Below, piece by piece: positions 15,174 to 22,726 of a stretch of DNA of 45,731 nt. How positions within the stretch are numbered: the first letter of the stretch is position 1; each line of letters begins with the position of its first letter. Origin of the DNA: Nocardia sp. CNY236 (lineage in GTDB: Bacteria > Actinomycetota > Actinomycetes > Mycobacteriales > Mycobacteriaceae); assembly GCF_000482385.1 (NCBI RefSeq), contig NZ_AXVD01000039.1, forward strand, positions 1 to 45,731, read 5' to 3'. Made by a program: the position numbers and the translations under genes. The notes below the pieces were generated by a model. It was not told the origin of the DNA. It searched no databases and saw only the letters and a program-made list of their open reading frames with translations.

Positions 15174-15296
15174 GACATCCCGTTCCCGCGATCCGCCGAC
15201 AGTAGCTGCTGGCCACTGCCGCTGTGGCCGCTATCCGATGACGGTACAGCCGACCACACATGAAACAATGGCATTCAATCAGAAGGGAGACTACTC

Positions 15297-15371
15297 ATGG
15301 GAAAGCGCGGTCGGAAAAAGCGCAGCCGCAAAAACAACGCCGCCAACCACGGCAAGCGGCCGAACTCCTGA
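15297..15371 (+). CDS. 50S ribosomal protein bL37 (24 residues)
   Basis: A 24-residue, extremely basic protein, MGKRGRKKRSRKNNAANHGK plus RPNS. It matches the actinobacterial bL37 (AURKAIP1/COX24-type) protein seen in mycobacterial ribosome structures, whose gene also lies by sigH/rshA. AGAAGGGAGA is 6-8 nt upstream of the ATG. It diverges from the biotinyl protein gene and converges on rshA, with a hairpin between. Its small size makes it easy to miss, but the near-identity to the known protein makes the call firm. Confidence 0.93.
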   Translation: MGKRGRKKRSRKNNAANHGKRPNS

Positions 15372-15408
15372 GCACCGGCTCACCGGAAACGACGACCCGG
15401 AAACGACG

Positions 15409-15446
15409 ACGCGGCACGTCCGTCCCCCAGGGATGACGTGCCGCGT
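15409..15446. terminator. 12-bp hairpin between bL37 and rshA
   Basis: ACGCGGCACGTC (15409-15420) and its exact reverse complement (15435-15446) flank a 14-nt loop, between the 3' ends of bL37 (+) and rshA (-). It probably terminates both, although no T-run follows on the plus strand. A short direct repeat (CCGGAAACGACGA region, twice) precedes it. Confidence 0.7.
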
Positions 15447-15462
15447 GGCATCTCGGCAACCG

Positions 15463-15792
15463 TCACTCTGCCGCAGATCGCCGCTCCGAGGGTGCCGACT
15501 GGCACTCCGAGGTCTCTGCCGAACCCTCTCTGGTCACGACCGTACGGCGAATCTCGACGGTCAGTCGCTCACGCAAGGCGTCGGGCGCACGATCGCCCCC
15601 GCACTTGCGGCTGAGCAGGCGCTTGACCTTCTCCTCCATGTCGTAGGCCTCGATACACGGGCTGCAGTCGTCCATATGGTGCTGCAACCGTGCACGGGTC
15701 GCTTCGTCGCACTCTCCGTCCAGCATCAACCAGACATCAGCAAGTACGGCCGTGCAGTCCAGCTCGAGGTCCGGGTCCTGCTCCGCGCTCAC
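15463..15792 (-). CDS. rshA: RshA/RsrA-type zinc anti-sigma factor
   Basis: A 109-residue redox-sensing anti-sigma factor for SigH. It has the ZAS zinc motif H39-X3-C43-X2-C46 (HHMDDCSPC) plus C13 as likely ligands; in the RsrA/RshA family disulfide formation within this set ejects zinc and frees the sigma factor. Its GTG start overlaps the sigH TGA by 4 nt (GTGA), giving the coupled, stoichiometric synthesis expected of a sigma/anti-sigma pair. The C-terminal tail (about residues 85-109) is charged and not conserved-looking. Confidence 0.93.
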   Translation of the reverse strand: MSAEQDPDLELDCTAVLADVWLMLDGECDEATRARLQHHMDDCSPCIEAYDMEEKVKRLLSRKCGGDRAPDALRERLTVEIRRTVVTREGSAETSECQSAPSERRSAAE

Positions 15793-16421
15793 TGCTTGAC
15801 CTCCTGGCGTTCTCCCGACCGGTTGAACCCACGCTCACGCGCCACATCGGCGAGCAGACCCTTCAGCTGCTTGCGCCCACGATGCAACCGAGACATCACC
15901 GTTCCGATGGGCGTGCCCATGATGTCCGCTATTTCCTTATACGGAAAACCCTCCACGTCTGCGTAATACACCGCCATCCGGAACTCTTCCGGTAGCTCCT
16001 GCAGCGCAGCCTTGATGTCATCGTCCGGCAGGGCGTCGAGCGCCTCTACTTCCGCGGATCGCAATCCCTGCGAGGTGTGTTCCGCGGTCGCGGCCAACTG
16101 CCAGTCGGTGATCTCATCGGTCGGATACTGCGCCGGCTGCCGCTGCCGCTTGCGATAGGAATTGATATACGTGTTGGTCAGAATCCGGTACAGCCAGGCA
16201 CGCAGGTTCGTGCCCTCACGGAACGACTTGAACCCCTGAAACGCCTTGACATAAGTCTCCTGCACCAAGTCCTCGGCATCTGCCGGGTTTCTGGTCATGC
16301 GCAGCGCGGCACCGTAGAGCTGGTCCAGCAGCGGGAGCGCATCCCGCTCGAACCGCTGAGCCAGCCCTATATCACCGACGGCGGCGGCCCCGTCGGACAC
16401 CACGTCATCGTCGCTCGTCAC
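15789..16421 (-). CDS. sigH: RNA polymerase sigma factor SigH (ECF, oxidative/heat stress)
   Basis: A 210-residue ECF sigma factor very close to mycobacterial SigH and Streptomyces SigR. Region 2 spans RFERDALPLLDQLYGAALRM, NPADAEDLVQETYVKAF and GTNLRAWLYRILTNTYINSY; region 4 is LPEEFRMAVYYADVEGFPYK then EIADIMGTPIGTVMSRLHRG. The GTG at 16419-16421 has AAGGGA upstream and gives the family's normal length. The frame stays open upstream: an ATG at 16545-16547 would add 42 residues including two cysteines, and the likely TSS near 16609 lies before it, so an N-terminally extended form is possible as with SigR' in Streptomyces. An autoregulatory SigH promoter is seen at 16616-16642. Confidence 0.95.
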   Translation of the reverse strand: MTSDDDVVSDGAAAVGDIGLAQRFERDALPLLDQLYGAALRMTRNPADAEDLVQETYVKAFQGFKSFREGTNLRAWLYRILTNTYINSYRKRQRQPAQYPTDEITDWQLAATAEHTSQGLRSAEVEALDALPDDDIKAALQELPEEFRMAVYYADVEGFPYKEIADIMGTPIGTVMSRLHRGRKQLKGLLADVARERGFNRSGERQEVKQ

Positions 16422-16615
16422 ACCCGTCCCTTCGATCGCCGTCGTTGCCAAATCTACCGGCAATGGCACGACGAGCGGGAACTCACCGCACGTCGACGAC
16501 TGCTGTGTCCACACCGGACGGTCGCAAAGTAGTACGGGCACCGACATCTCCTTCACGTCTTCCTCGGGCGTGCGCACACGGCGGGAATTTCTTTCACGGG
16601 CTGTGTACCGCCTAC

Positions 16616-16642
16616 AACATGCCCGCAACACGTAGTGTTCCC
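16616..16642 (-). promoter_or_regulatory. SigH-dependent promoter of sigH (autoregulation)
   Basis: On the minus strand GGGAAC (16642-16637) is followed after 18 bp by GTT (16618-16616), the -35/-10 combination recognised by SigH/SigR (GGAAY-N18-GTT). The predicted TSS is near 16609, about 190 nt before the main sigH GTG start. Autoregulation is established for these sigma factors; use here is inferred. Confidence 0.8.
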
Positions 16643-16683
16643 GCGTAGGCGGCGCGAGCCCCCCGGCAACTGTGTTGTCCGGG

Positions 16684-16775
16684 CGACCACAGTCGCGGCT
16701 GCCTCAGCCGACCACAGCCGCGGCTGCCTCAGCCGACCACAGCCGCGGCTGCCTCAGCCGACCACAGCCGCGGCT
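16684..16775. repeat. 25-bp tandem repeat, 3.7 copies
   Basis: The unit CGACCACAGCCGCGGCTGCC plus TCAGC occurs at 16684-16708 (one C/T difference), 16709-16733 and 16734-16758, with a 17-bp partial copy at 16759-16775. Each copy contains the palindrome AGCCGCGGCT (AGTCGCGGCT in the first). The array sits between the divergent sigH promoter and the ybaK start, ending 12 bp before the ybaK ATG. Not CRISPR: there are no spacers. Confidence 0.93.
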
Positions 16776-16787
16776 AGGGTGGCGATC

Positions 16788-17282
16788 ATGGCGACAGGCT
16801 CGACTCCGGCGATCCGCGCGGCGACCCGGGCCGCGGTGGCCCATCGGGTGCACGCCTACCGCCACGACCCGCGCGCCGAGTCCTACGGCGCCGAGGCGGT
16901 CGAGGCGCTGGCCGCCGAACTCGGCGTCGGAGCCGAACAGATCTTCAAAACCCTGGTCGTCGAGCTGTCGACCGGCACACTCGCCGTGGCCGTGGTGCCG
17001 GTGCCGCGCAGATTGTCGCTGCGCGCAGCGGCAGCGGCCTTGGGCGCGTCGAAGGCAGTCCTGGCAGACCGGACCCGGGCGGAGAAGACAACCGGATACG
17101 TCCTCGGCGGCATCTCCCCGCTCGGCCAGCGCAAGCGGTTGCGCACCGTGATCGACGACTCGGCACTGCTGTGGGACCGAGTGCTGTGTAGTGCGGGACG
17201 ACGTGGTCTGGAGATCGAGCTGACACCCGCGGCCTTGATCCAACTGACCGGTGCGACAACCGCGCCGCTGGCATGCGAATAG
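16788..17282 (+). CDS. ybaK: YbaK/ProX-type Cys-tRNA(Pro) deacylase
   Basis: A 164-residue trans-editing enzyme of the YbaK family, which hydrolyses mischarged Cys-tRNA(Pro). Typical segments are EQIFKTLVVELSTGTLAVAV (with the conserved lysine of the QxxKTL-type motif), VPRRLSLRAAAAALGASKAV, GYVLGGISPLGQRKRLRTVI and the C-terminal GRRGLEIELTPAALIQLTGA. The ATG at 16788 has AGGGTGG about 6 nt upstream; the frame continues upstream through the 25-bp repeats without a stop but that part is low-complexity. Discrimination from other aminoacyl-tRNA deacylases rests on overall resemblance. Confidence 0.88.
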   Translation: MATGSTPAIRAATRAAVAHRVHAYRHDPRAESYGAEAVEALAAELGVGAEQIFKTLVVELSTGTLAVAVVPVPRRLSLRAAAAALGASKAVLADRTRAEKTTGYVLGGISPLGQRKRLRTVIDDSALLWDRVLCSAGRRGLEIELTPAALIQLTGATTAPLACE

Positions 17283-17369
17283 CGCCACCGGAGTGGCCCG
17301 ATCTTCCTGCCGACGCAGGAGGATCTGTGCGTTACTGGACGAGCCAGATTCACCCGACACGAGGAAGTG

Positions 17370-17762
17370 ATGCGAATGCCCGCCCGCCAGCGCCTCCGCA
17401 CCATGACCGTCGTCTTGTTCGGAATTCTCGGGTTGACCCTCGGCTCGACCACGTCTTCTCCGGCGCAGGTCGCCGCTGCAACGCATACCCGACTGGCCAT
17501 GCCAGCCACCGATGTTCGCGACGACGAACGGGACCGCTCTCAGACCCCACCCGACTCGAACGACTTCGACATCGACCTCGACGAGCTGCGCTCGCATCTC
17601 GATGAGTTGGGCTCGCATCTCGACGAGTTGGGTAGAGATGAACGAGTCGAGAAGACCGAGAGGCTCGGCGGTCGACTGACGACCGAGATCATCGACTTGG
17701 TCGCCGGAGTGATCAAGTGCGGGTTGAACATCGCCACGCCGTCGGTGAGCTGCCCGTTGTGA
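17370..17762 (+). CDS. small secreted hypothetical protein with heptad repeats
   Basis: A 130-residue protein I do not recognise. It starts with a classical signal peptide (basic MRMPARQRLR, hydrophobic VVLFGILGLTLG, then small residues and a likely cleavage after ...AQVAAA). The middle has three consecutive seven-residue repeats LDELRSH-LDELGSH-LDELGRD, encoded by near-identical 21-bp units, which should form an amphipathic coil. Two cysteines near the C-terminus (KCGLNIATPSVSC) could form a disulfide. GAGGAA lies just upstream; starts at GTG 17367, ATG 17370 or ATG 17376 are all possible, and 17370 was chosen for spacing. It converges on the SRAP gene. Confidence 0.65.
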   Translation: MRMPARQRLRTMTVVLFGILGLTLGSTTSSPAQVAAATHTRLAMPATDVRDDERDRSQTPPDSNDFDIDLDELRSHLDELGSHLDELGRDERVEKTERLGGRLTTEIIDLVAGVIKCGLNIATPSVSCPL

Positions 17763-17810
17763 TCCACCGCCATGACGGCGAGCCGACTGCCGATGTCGAC
17801 AGGTGGACGC

Positions 17811-18602
17811 TCACAACAGGCCGAGCTGCTCACCTGGTGTCGGATCCTGTACTCGGGCCAGCAGATCCGGACCGTTGTTGCGGACGTTGTTGACCAATGT
17901 CGACACCGGCCGCGCCACGATTTCCGCGACCACGGCCTCGTCCGGCGGCCCCAACAGGTGCGCCGGAGCCGGGTGATCGGGATCCAACCATGCCGCCCAG
18001 TGCCGTTGGGGCATCGGCAAGGGCATGCGATCGTGGATCCGGGTCAGGTCACCCAGTGCATCGGTGGTCACCACGGTGCACGACATCAATGGATCACCCG
18101 CCGGCTGGGTCCGATCGCGCCACACCGACCACAGCCCGGCCATATAGAGACGAGAGCCGTCCGCGTTGGCCATGTAGTAGGGAAGTCTCGCGGCCCGCCC
18201 TCCTTCCGCGCCGAGGACGGAGTGCGGTTGGACGACCCACTCGTACCAGCCGTCCATCGGCACCAGACAACGCCGGTGTTTCACTGCATCGCGAAACGCG
18301 GGTGCGGTAGTGGCACGGTCGGCACGCGCGTTGAACAGGGGTTTGCCCTTGACCGGGACTCCCGGTTCGGCGGCTTTGGTCCAGCCCGGGATCAAGCCCC
18401 AACGCATGCGTCGGATACGCCGGGCCGGTTCGTCGTCCGTCCGTCCTCGATCGTGTCGCATGACCACCGTGAGGACCTGGGTAGTCGGGGCAACGTTGTA
18501 ATTGGGCGGAATTTCCGGGTTTTCGGTCTCGGTCTCATCGATTGCATCCAGCTCGGCCACGAGTCTGCTCGGGTTTGCCGTGGTCGCATATCGTCCACAC
18601 AT
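17811..18602 (-). CDS. yedK: SRAP-domain protein (YedK/HMCES-like, abasic-site shield)
   Basis: A 263-residue SRAP protein (Rv3226c-like) that by family knowledge crosslinks to abasic sites in single-stranded DNA. The catalytic residues are present: Cys2 directly after the initiator Met (MCGRYA), Asn36 in PPNYNVAPTTQ, Glu in DGWYEWV and His in RIHDRMP. The start is therefore fixed at the ATG 18600-18602 despite an open frame to 18665, because Cys2 must become the N-terminal residue. Family substrate-channel residues RRMRWGLIPGW and FNARAD are also seen. It diverges from aroA across a 349-bp gap. Confidence 0.94.
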   Translation of the reverse strand: MCGRYATTANPSRLVAELDAIDETETENPEIPPNYNVAPTTQVLTVVMRHDRGRTDDEPARRIRRMRWGLIPGWTKAAEPGVPVKGKPLFNARADRATTAPAFRDAVKHRRCLVPMDGWYEWVVQPHSVLGAEGGRAARLPYYMANADGSRLYMAGLWSVWRDRTQPAGDPLMSCTVVTTDALGDLTRIHDRMPLPMPQRHWAAWLDPDHPAPAHLLGPPDEAVVAEIVARPVSTLVNNVRNNGPDLLARVQDPTPGEQLGLL

Positions 18603-18951
18603 ATCCCGATCGTCCCACCCGGTACGGACAATCTCAGGCGCAACACCTCGGACTCGATCGGACATTTTCGGGCATAAACGGACACCTTCGGGCGCAATCG
18701 GTGTACCGCCTGGGAAGGTCCGTCATCGATCCCGCCGACCACGACCCGCGCCGAAACGCCACGCAGAAGACGCCTCCCCGGCCGGGTGCATCAACCAGCG
18801 GCGCACGGACGATATCGGTAGCTCACACACCGGGTCCGGACACCCTGCAGCGCGCGCACCCGCACCGGCGCCACCGAAACCCCCAGCCCAGGTATCGATG
18901 TTCGCCCTCGAACACGCGGCGACGCGGGTGCCGCAGAAAGGAACCCCGCTC
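18603..18951. other. 349-bp divergent intergenic region, no gene seen
   Basis: Lies between yedK (-) and aroA (+) and should contain both promoters. The plus frame runs open here in continuity with aroA but the translated sequence is proline/histidine-rich and unlike protein. A short repeated phrase (TTTCGGGCATAA/CTTCGGGCGCAA, near 18665-18696) is the only pattern I noted. No clear hairpin or known motif was found. Confidence 0.4.
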
Positions 18952-20262
18952 ATGGGTGATGATGGACATGTGAATCTCTGGCCAGCGCCCTATGTCGACG
19001 CACCCGTGCATGCGACCGTGACCCTGCCCGGCTCGAAATCGATCACGAATCGGGCTCTCATACTGGCCGCTCTGGCCGACGGACCCTCGACGATCACCGG
19101 GGCGCTGCGCAGCCGCGATACGAACCTGATGATCACCGCGCTGCGCGCGCTGGGCGCAGCGATCGAAGCCGAAGGTGACGTCGTGACCATCAGCCCTGCC
19201 CCCCTGGGCGCCGCAGCGGTCGACTGCGGATTGGCGGGCACGGTGATGCGCTTCCTGCCTCCGGTCGCGGCACTGGCATCCGGCGACGTGACATTCGTCG
19301 GCGACGAGCAGGCCAGGGTTCGCCCGCTACGCACCATCTTGGACGCACTGCGCGCACTCGGGGTGCACATCGACGGCGACGCACTGCCGTTCACGGTGCA
19401 CGGCACGGGCGCGCTTCGTGGCGGTGCGGTGACCATCGACGCATCCGGGTCGTCACAATTCGTCTCGGGTCTGCTGCTTTCCGCCCCGCGCTTCGACGAT
19501 GGCCTGGTGGTGCACCACAACGGCAACCCGCTGCCCTCGATGCCACACATCGAAATGACCGTGGAGATGCTGCGCCGTGCCGACGTGCGCGTGCAAGCGC
19601 CGGCGCACATCTTGAAGGAACAGACCTGGACAGTCGAACCGGGACCGATCCGCGCGGTGGATTGGGAGGTCGAGCCCGATTTGTCCAACGCCACACCGTT
19701 CCTCGCCGCAGCCGCGGTCACCGGTGGACAGGTCAGCATTCCACACTGGCCCGAAGTGACCACCCAACCAGGCGATGTGATTCGGGAAATCCTGGTGCGT
19801 ATGGGTGCCGAAGCTCGGGTGTTCGACGGCGTGCTCTCGGTGCACGGCCCCGATCGGCTGGCGGGCATCGACATCGATCTACACGACGTGGGCGAGTTGA
19901 CACCGACCGTCGCGGCCCTCGCAGCCTTGGCGGACTCTCCGTCGACCCTGCGCGGAATCGGCCATCTGCGCGGCCACGAGACCGACCGGCTGGCCGCGTT
20001 GTCCACCGAGATCAATCGCCTCGGAGGCAAAGTGACCGAAACCGAGAACGGACTCGAGATCGTGCCTGCCGCGTTGTACGGCGGTCGGTGGCATTCCTAC
20101 GCCGACCATCGGATGGCTACCGCGGGAGCCATTCTCGGGCTCCGGGTTCCCGGCATCGAGATCGAGGACATAGGGACCACGGCCAAGACCCTGCCCAACT
20201 TCGTCACCCTCTGGGAGCAGATGCTCGACCCTGTTGCGACCGACAAGGGAGCGGCGCACTGA
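18952..20262 (+). CDS. aroA: 3-phosphoshikimate 1-carboxyvinyltransferase (EPSP synthase)
   Basis: Sixth step of the shikimate pathway: transfers the enolpyruvyl group of PEP to shikimate 3-phosphate. The 436-residue protein has the PEP/S3P-binding LPGSKSITNRALILAAL near residues 25-41 (Lys29, Ser30), LAGTVMRFLPP for the PEP-binding loop, RVRPLRTILDAL, SSQFVSGLLL, LPSMPHIEMT, LSNATPFLAAA, RGHETDRLAAL and the C-terminal YADHRMATAGAILGL. The ATG at 18952 is preceded by AAAGGA about 9 nt upstream. Its stop overlaps the proposed start of rsgA by 4 nt. Confidence 0.96.
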   Translation: MGDDGHVNLWPAPYVDAPVHATVTLPGSKSITNRALILAALADGPSTITGALRSRDTNLMITALRALGAAIEAEGDVVTISPAPLGAAAVDCGLAGTVMRFLPPVAALASGDVTFVGDEQARVRPLRTILDALRALGVHIDGDALPFTVHGTGALRGGAVTIDASGSSQFVSGLLLSAPRFDDGLVVHHNGNPLPSMPHIEMTVEMLRRADVRVQAPAHILKEQTWTVEPGPIRAVDWEVEPDLSNATPFLAAAAVTGGQVSIPHWPEVTTQPGDVIREILVRMGAEARVFDGVLSVHGPDRLAGIDIDLHDVGELTPTVAALAALADSPSTLRGIGHLRGHETDRLAALSTEINRLGGKVTETENGLEIVPAALYGGRWHSYADHRMATAGAILGLRVPGIEIEDIGTTAKTLPNFVTLWEQMLDPVATDKGAAH

Positions 20263-21260
20263 GCCGGCCACGACGCTCCGCCGCCAGCTACGACGAGTCC
20301 GATGTCCGTGTTCGTCCGGGGCGTAGTTCCCGCCCTCGCACAAAGACTCGTCCGCAGCACAGCGAAGCCGCGTCCGCTATGGTCGTGTCCGTCGACCGAG
20401 GGCGTTGGGGCTGCGTGCTCGACGGTGACCCCGACCGGCGAATCGTCGCGATGCGAGCCCGAGAGCTCGGCCGCACCCCGATCGTGGTCGGCGACCGGGT
20501 GGACCTGGTGGGCGACATCTCCGGAAGAACGGACACACTGGCCCGCATCGTGCGCGTCGCCGAGCGCCGCACCGTGCTGCGCCGCACGGCCGACGACACC
20601 GATCCGTACGAACGGATCGTGGTCGGCAACGCCGAACTACTGCTCATCGTGGTCGCCTTGGCCGACCCACCGCCCCGTACCGGCTTCGTCGAGCGCGCCA
20701 TGGTTGCCGCATACGCCGGCAAGCTCCAACCGATTCTGTGCCTGACCAAACACGACCTGGCCGCAGACTCCGAATTCGCCGCTGCCTTCGATGGTCTGGA
20801 CCTCACTATCGTGCACGGCGGCATCGACGATCCGCTCGAACCGGTCCAGCAACTACTCGGCCACCGGCTCACCGCGCTCATCGGCCACTCCGGTGTGGGC
20901 AAATCAACGCTGGTGAACCGACTGGTGCCGGATGCCGATCGCGCCGTCGGCGAAGTCTCCGGTGTCGGCAAGGGCAAGCACACCTCCACCCAATCGGTGG
21001 CGCTCGCCCTGCCCAGCGGCGGCTGGGTCGTCGACACCCCGGGCGTGCGGTCGTTCGGCTTGGCTCATATCACCCCCGACGACGTCATCGCTGCCTTCAC
21101 CGATCTCACCGACGCCGTCGAAGACTGTCCGCGCGGCTGTACCCACCTCGGCCCGCCCACCGACCCGGAATGCGGTCTGGACGACCTGACCGACACCGGA
21201 CAGCGGGTGGCCGCCGTGCGTCGACTGCTGACCGCGCTCGCCGCGAACGAATCGTGGTAG
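20259..21260 (+). CDS. rsgA: ribosome small-subunit maturation GTPase RsgA
   Basis: A 333-residue circularly permuted GTPase that acts late in 30S subunit assembly. Domain order: OB-like N-terminal region, then G4 LTKHD, G1 GHSGVGKST, G3 DTPGVRSFG (permuted order), and a C-terminal zinc finger CPRGCTHLGPPTDPEC with the C/H/C ligands. The conserved N-terminus (YDESDVRVRPGRSSRPRTK) lies upstream of the first ATG (MVVSVDRG), and no ATG or GTG precedes it. A CTG at 20259 has AAGGGA 8 nt upstream and overlaps the aroA stop (CTGA), so this rare start codon with translational coupling is the best reading. Confidence 0.9.
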   Translation: MSRPRRSAASYDESDVRVRPGRSSRPRTKTRPQHSEAASAMVVSVDRGRWGCVLDGDPDRRIVAMRARELGRTPIVVGDRVDLVGDISGRTDTLARIVRVAERRTVLRRTADDTDPYERIVVGNAELLLIVVALADPPPRTGFVERAMVAAYAGKLQPILCLTKHDLAADSEFAAAFDGLDLTIVHGGIDDPLEPVQQLLGHRLTALIGHSGVGKSTLVNRLVPDADRAVGEVSGVGKGKHTSTQSVALALPSGGWVVDTPGVRSFGLAHITPDDVIAAFTDLTDAVEDCPRGCTHLGPPTDPECGLDDLTDTGQRVAAVRRLLTALAANESW

Positions 21261-21297
21261 TCGGGTCCGCACACGGACCTTTCCCGGGGAGGATGGG

Positions 21298-22032
21298 ATG
21301 ACACACTTGGACAAGTCGCTCATGCAGCTGGCGTGGGCAGTCACCGGTCGATCCGCACCCGAAGATCAGCTGCGACAGGCCGCCTGGATCGCCCGATGCG
21401 TCGGCCGGGGCGTCGCGGCCCCGTTGGGTCCGAACGATCTGATCGCCTTGGCCGATCTGCTGCAGCAACGGACACTACCGTCGGGTGCAGTGGCGTTCGC
21501 GGCCCACCATCCGGCCGACGGGGTGTGGATCGTGCGCCGGGGACAATTCGAACTCACGGTGGGATCGGGGCGTCGCCGCGCGGTCGTCGACATACTGCGT
21601 CCAGGTGATGTCGATGGAGATATCGCGCTTCTACTGGACATGCCGTTGATGTACACCGCCCGCGCATTGACCGACGCGACCTGCCTCTACCTCGCACAGC
21701 CGGCCTTCGAAAAGCTGCTGGCCACACGTCCGGCAATTGCCCGCCGGTGGTTGTCCAGCGTGGCTCAGCGCACCGCTGGCGCCCACACACGGCTGCTGAG
21801 CATCCTGGGGCGACCGCTACCGACCCAAGTAGCCCAACTGCTGCTCGACGAGGCGGTGGATGGCCAGGTGCCGCTAGCCCAGCGGACCTTGGCCGCGATG
21901 CTAGGTGTGCAGCGACCCTCGCTGAACAAGATCTTGAAGGAATTCGAGCGCGAGCAAATCGTCGGAACCGGATATGCCGCGATCGAGATCAAGGACCCGG
22001 ATCGACTGCGCGCGATCCAACAGAAATCCTGA
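21298..22032 (+). CDS. Crp/Fnr-family transcriptional regulator
   Basis: A 244-residue regulator. It has a cyclic-nucleotide-binding-type beta-roll (about residues 55-140: LPSGAVAFAAHHPADGVWIV, LRPGDVDGDIALLLDMPLMY, TARALTDATCLYL), a dimerisation helix, and a winged helix-turn-helix near the end (LAQRTLAAMLGVQRPSLNKI then LKEFEREQIV). The recognition helix QRPSLNKILKEF differs from CRP, and there are no FNR-type cysteines, so the effector is unknown. The acidic residue of the phosphate-binding cassette is Asp rather than Glu. GGGAGG precedes the ATG by about 6 nt. A dyad with CRP-type spacing follows the gene, before the thioredoxin-ccdA pair. Confidence 0.88.
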   Translation: MTHLDKSLMQLAWAVTGRSAPEDQLRQAAWIARCVGRGVAAPLGPNDLIALADLLQQRTLPSGAVAFAAHHPADGVWIVRRGQFELTVGSGRRRAVVDILRPGDVDGDIALLLDMPLMYTARALTDATCLYLAQPAFEKLLATRPAIARRWLSSVAQRTAGAHTRLLSILGRPLPTQVAQLLLDEAVDGQVPLAQRTLAAMLGVQRPSLNKILKEFEREQIVGTGYAAIEIKDPDRLRAIQQKS

Positions 22033-22047
22033 CCGGCGAGTTCGGCA

Positions 22048-22069
22048 CACTGTCATGCTGCTGACAGTG
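22048..22069. promoter_or_regulatory. dyad CACTGTCA-N6-TGACAGTG (operator or terminator)
   Basis: A perfect 8-bp inverted repeat with a 6-nt spacer, 15 bp after the crp-like stop and about 92 bp before the thioredoxin-lipoprotein start. The core TGTCA-N6-TGACA has exactly the half-site spacing of CRP-family operators (TGTGA-N6-TCACA). It could also act as a terminator hairpin, but no T-run follows. Confidence 0.5.
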
Positions 22070-22160
22070 CGCTCGAAGCGGGGGCGCCCGCACAGCTGGG
22101 ATCGGGCACGGTATTTTCCTGTTCCCCAGTGTCGTTCCCTGAACTCGGAGGTTGCCACCT

Positions 22161-22715
22161 GTGAACATCGCCCGAACCCTGTTGCCCCTGTGCGCTGCCG
22201 CCACCCTCCTCGTCGCTGGGTGTAGTGATTCCGGCGATACCGCAACGCCGACCACCACTGTGTCGTCCCCGGTGCCGCCATCCACGTCGGCCAGCGCCGC
22301 GGCGAACGCCGCCCCGGTGCCCAACCAACTGCAATTCACCGCGACGACCATCGACGGTGCAGAGTTTTCGGGAGCGAGTCTGGCCGGTCGGCGCACGGTG
22401 CTGTGGTTCTGGACACCGTGGTGCCCGACCTGTCAGCGAGAGGCGTCGATGATTGCCGAAACCGCCGACGCCTACCCGGACGTGCAATTCGTCGGCGTCG
22501 CGGCGCAGGACGACGTGCCCGCCATGCGGGAATTCGTTTCGGAATACGGCGTGAAATTCCCGACCATCGCCGACACCGACGGCGCGGTGTGGCAACGGTT
22601 CGGCGTAACGGCCCAACCCGCGTTCGCCTTCATCAGCAAGTACTCCGATGTCGATATCGTGCCCGGAACGTTGAGCGAAGCGGACTTGGCCGCACAGATC
22701 GCGGCGCTCGGCTGA
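22161..22715 (+). CDS. thioredoxin-fold lipoprotein (TlpA/DsbE-like)
   Basis: A 184-residue extracytoplasmic thiol-disulfide protein. It has a lipoprotein signal peptide with lipobox LVAG-C21, a Ser/Thr/Pro-rich linker (about 25-55), then a thioredoxin fold with active site WCPTC (C88 and C91) and the cis-Pro strand VTAQPAFAFIS. The GTG at 22161 has GGAGG 9 nt upstream. It is 11 bp from ccdA, which would supply reducing equivalents across the membrane. It resembles the mycobacterial Mpt53/DsbF proteins. Whether it reduces or oxidises client proteins cannot be told from sequence. Confidence 0.9.
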   Translation: MNIARTLLPLCAAATLLVAGCSDSGDTATPTTTVSSPVPPSTSASAAANAAPVPNQLQFTATTIDGAEFSGASLAGRRTVLWFWTPWCPTCQREASMIAETADAYPDVQFVGVAAQDDVPAMREFVSEYGVKFPTIADTDGAVWQRFGVTAQPAFAFISKYSDVDIVPGTLSEADLAAQIAALG

Positions 22716-22726
22716 GTCTGGGCCCA

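Noticed and set aside
16684..16775. CRISPR array
   Set aside because: Units are directly adjacent without spacers and no cas gene is present; it is a simple tandem repeat.
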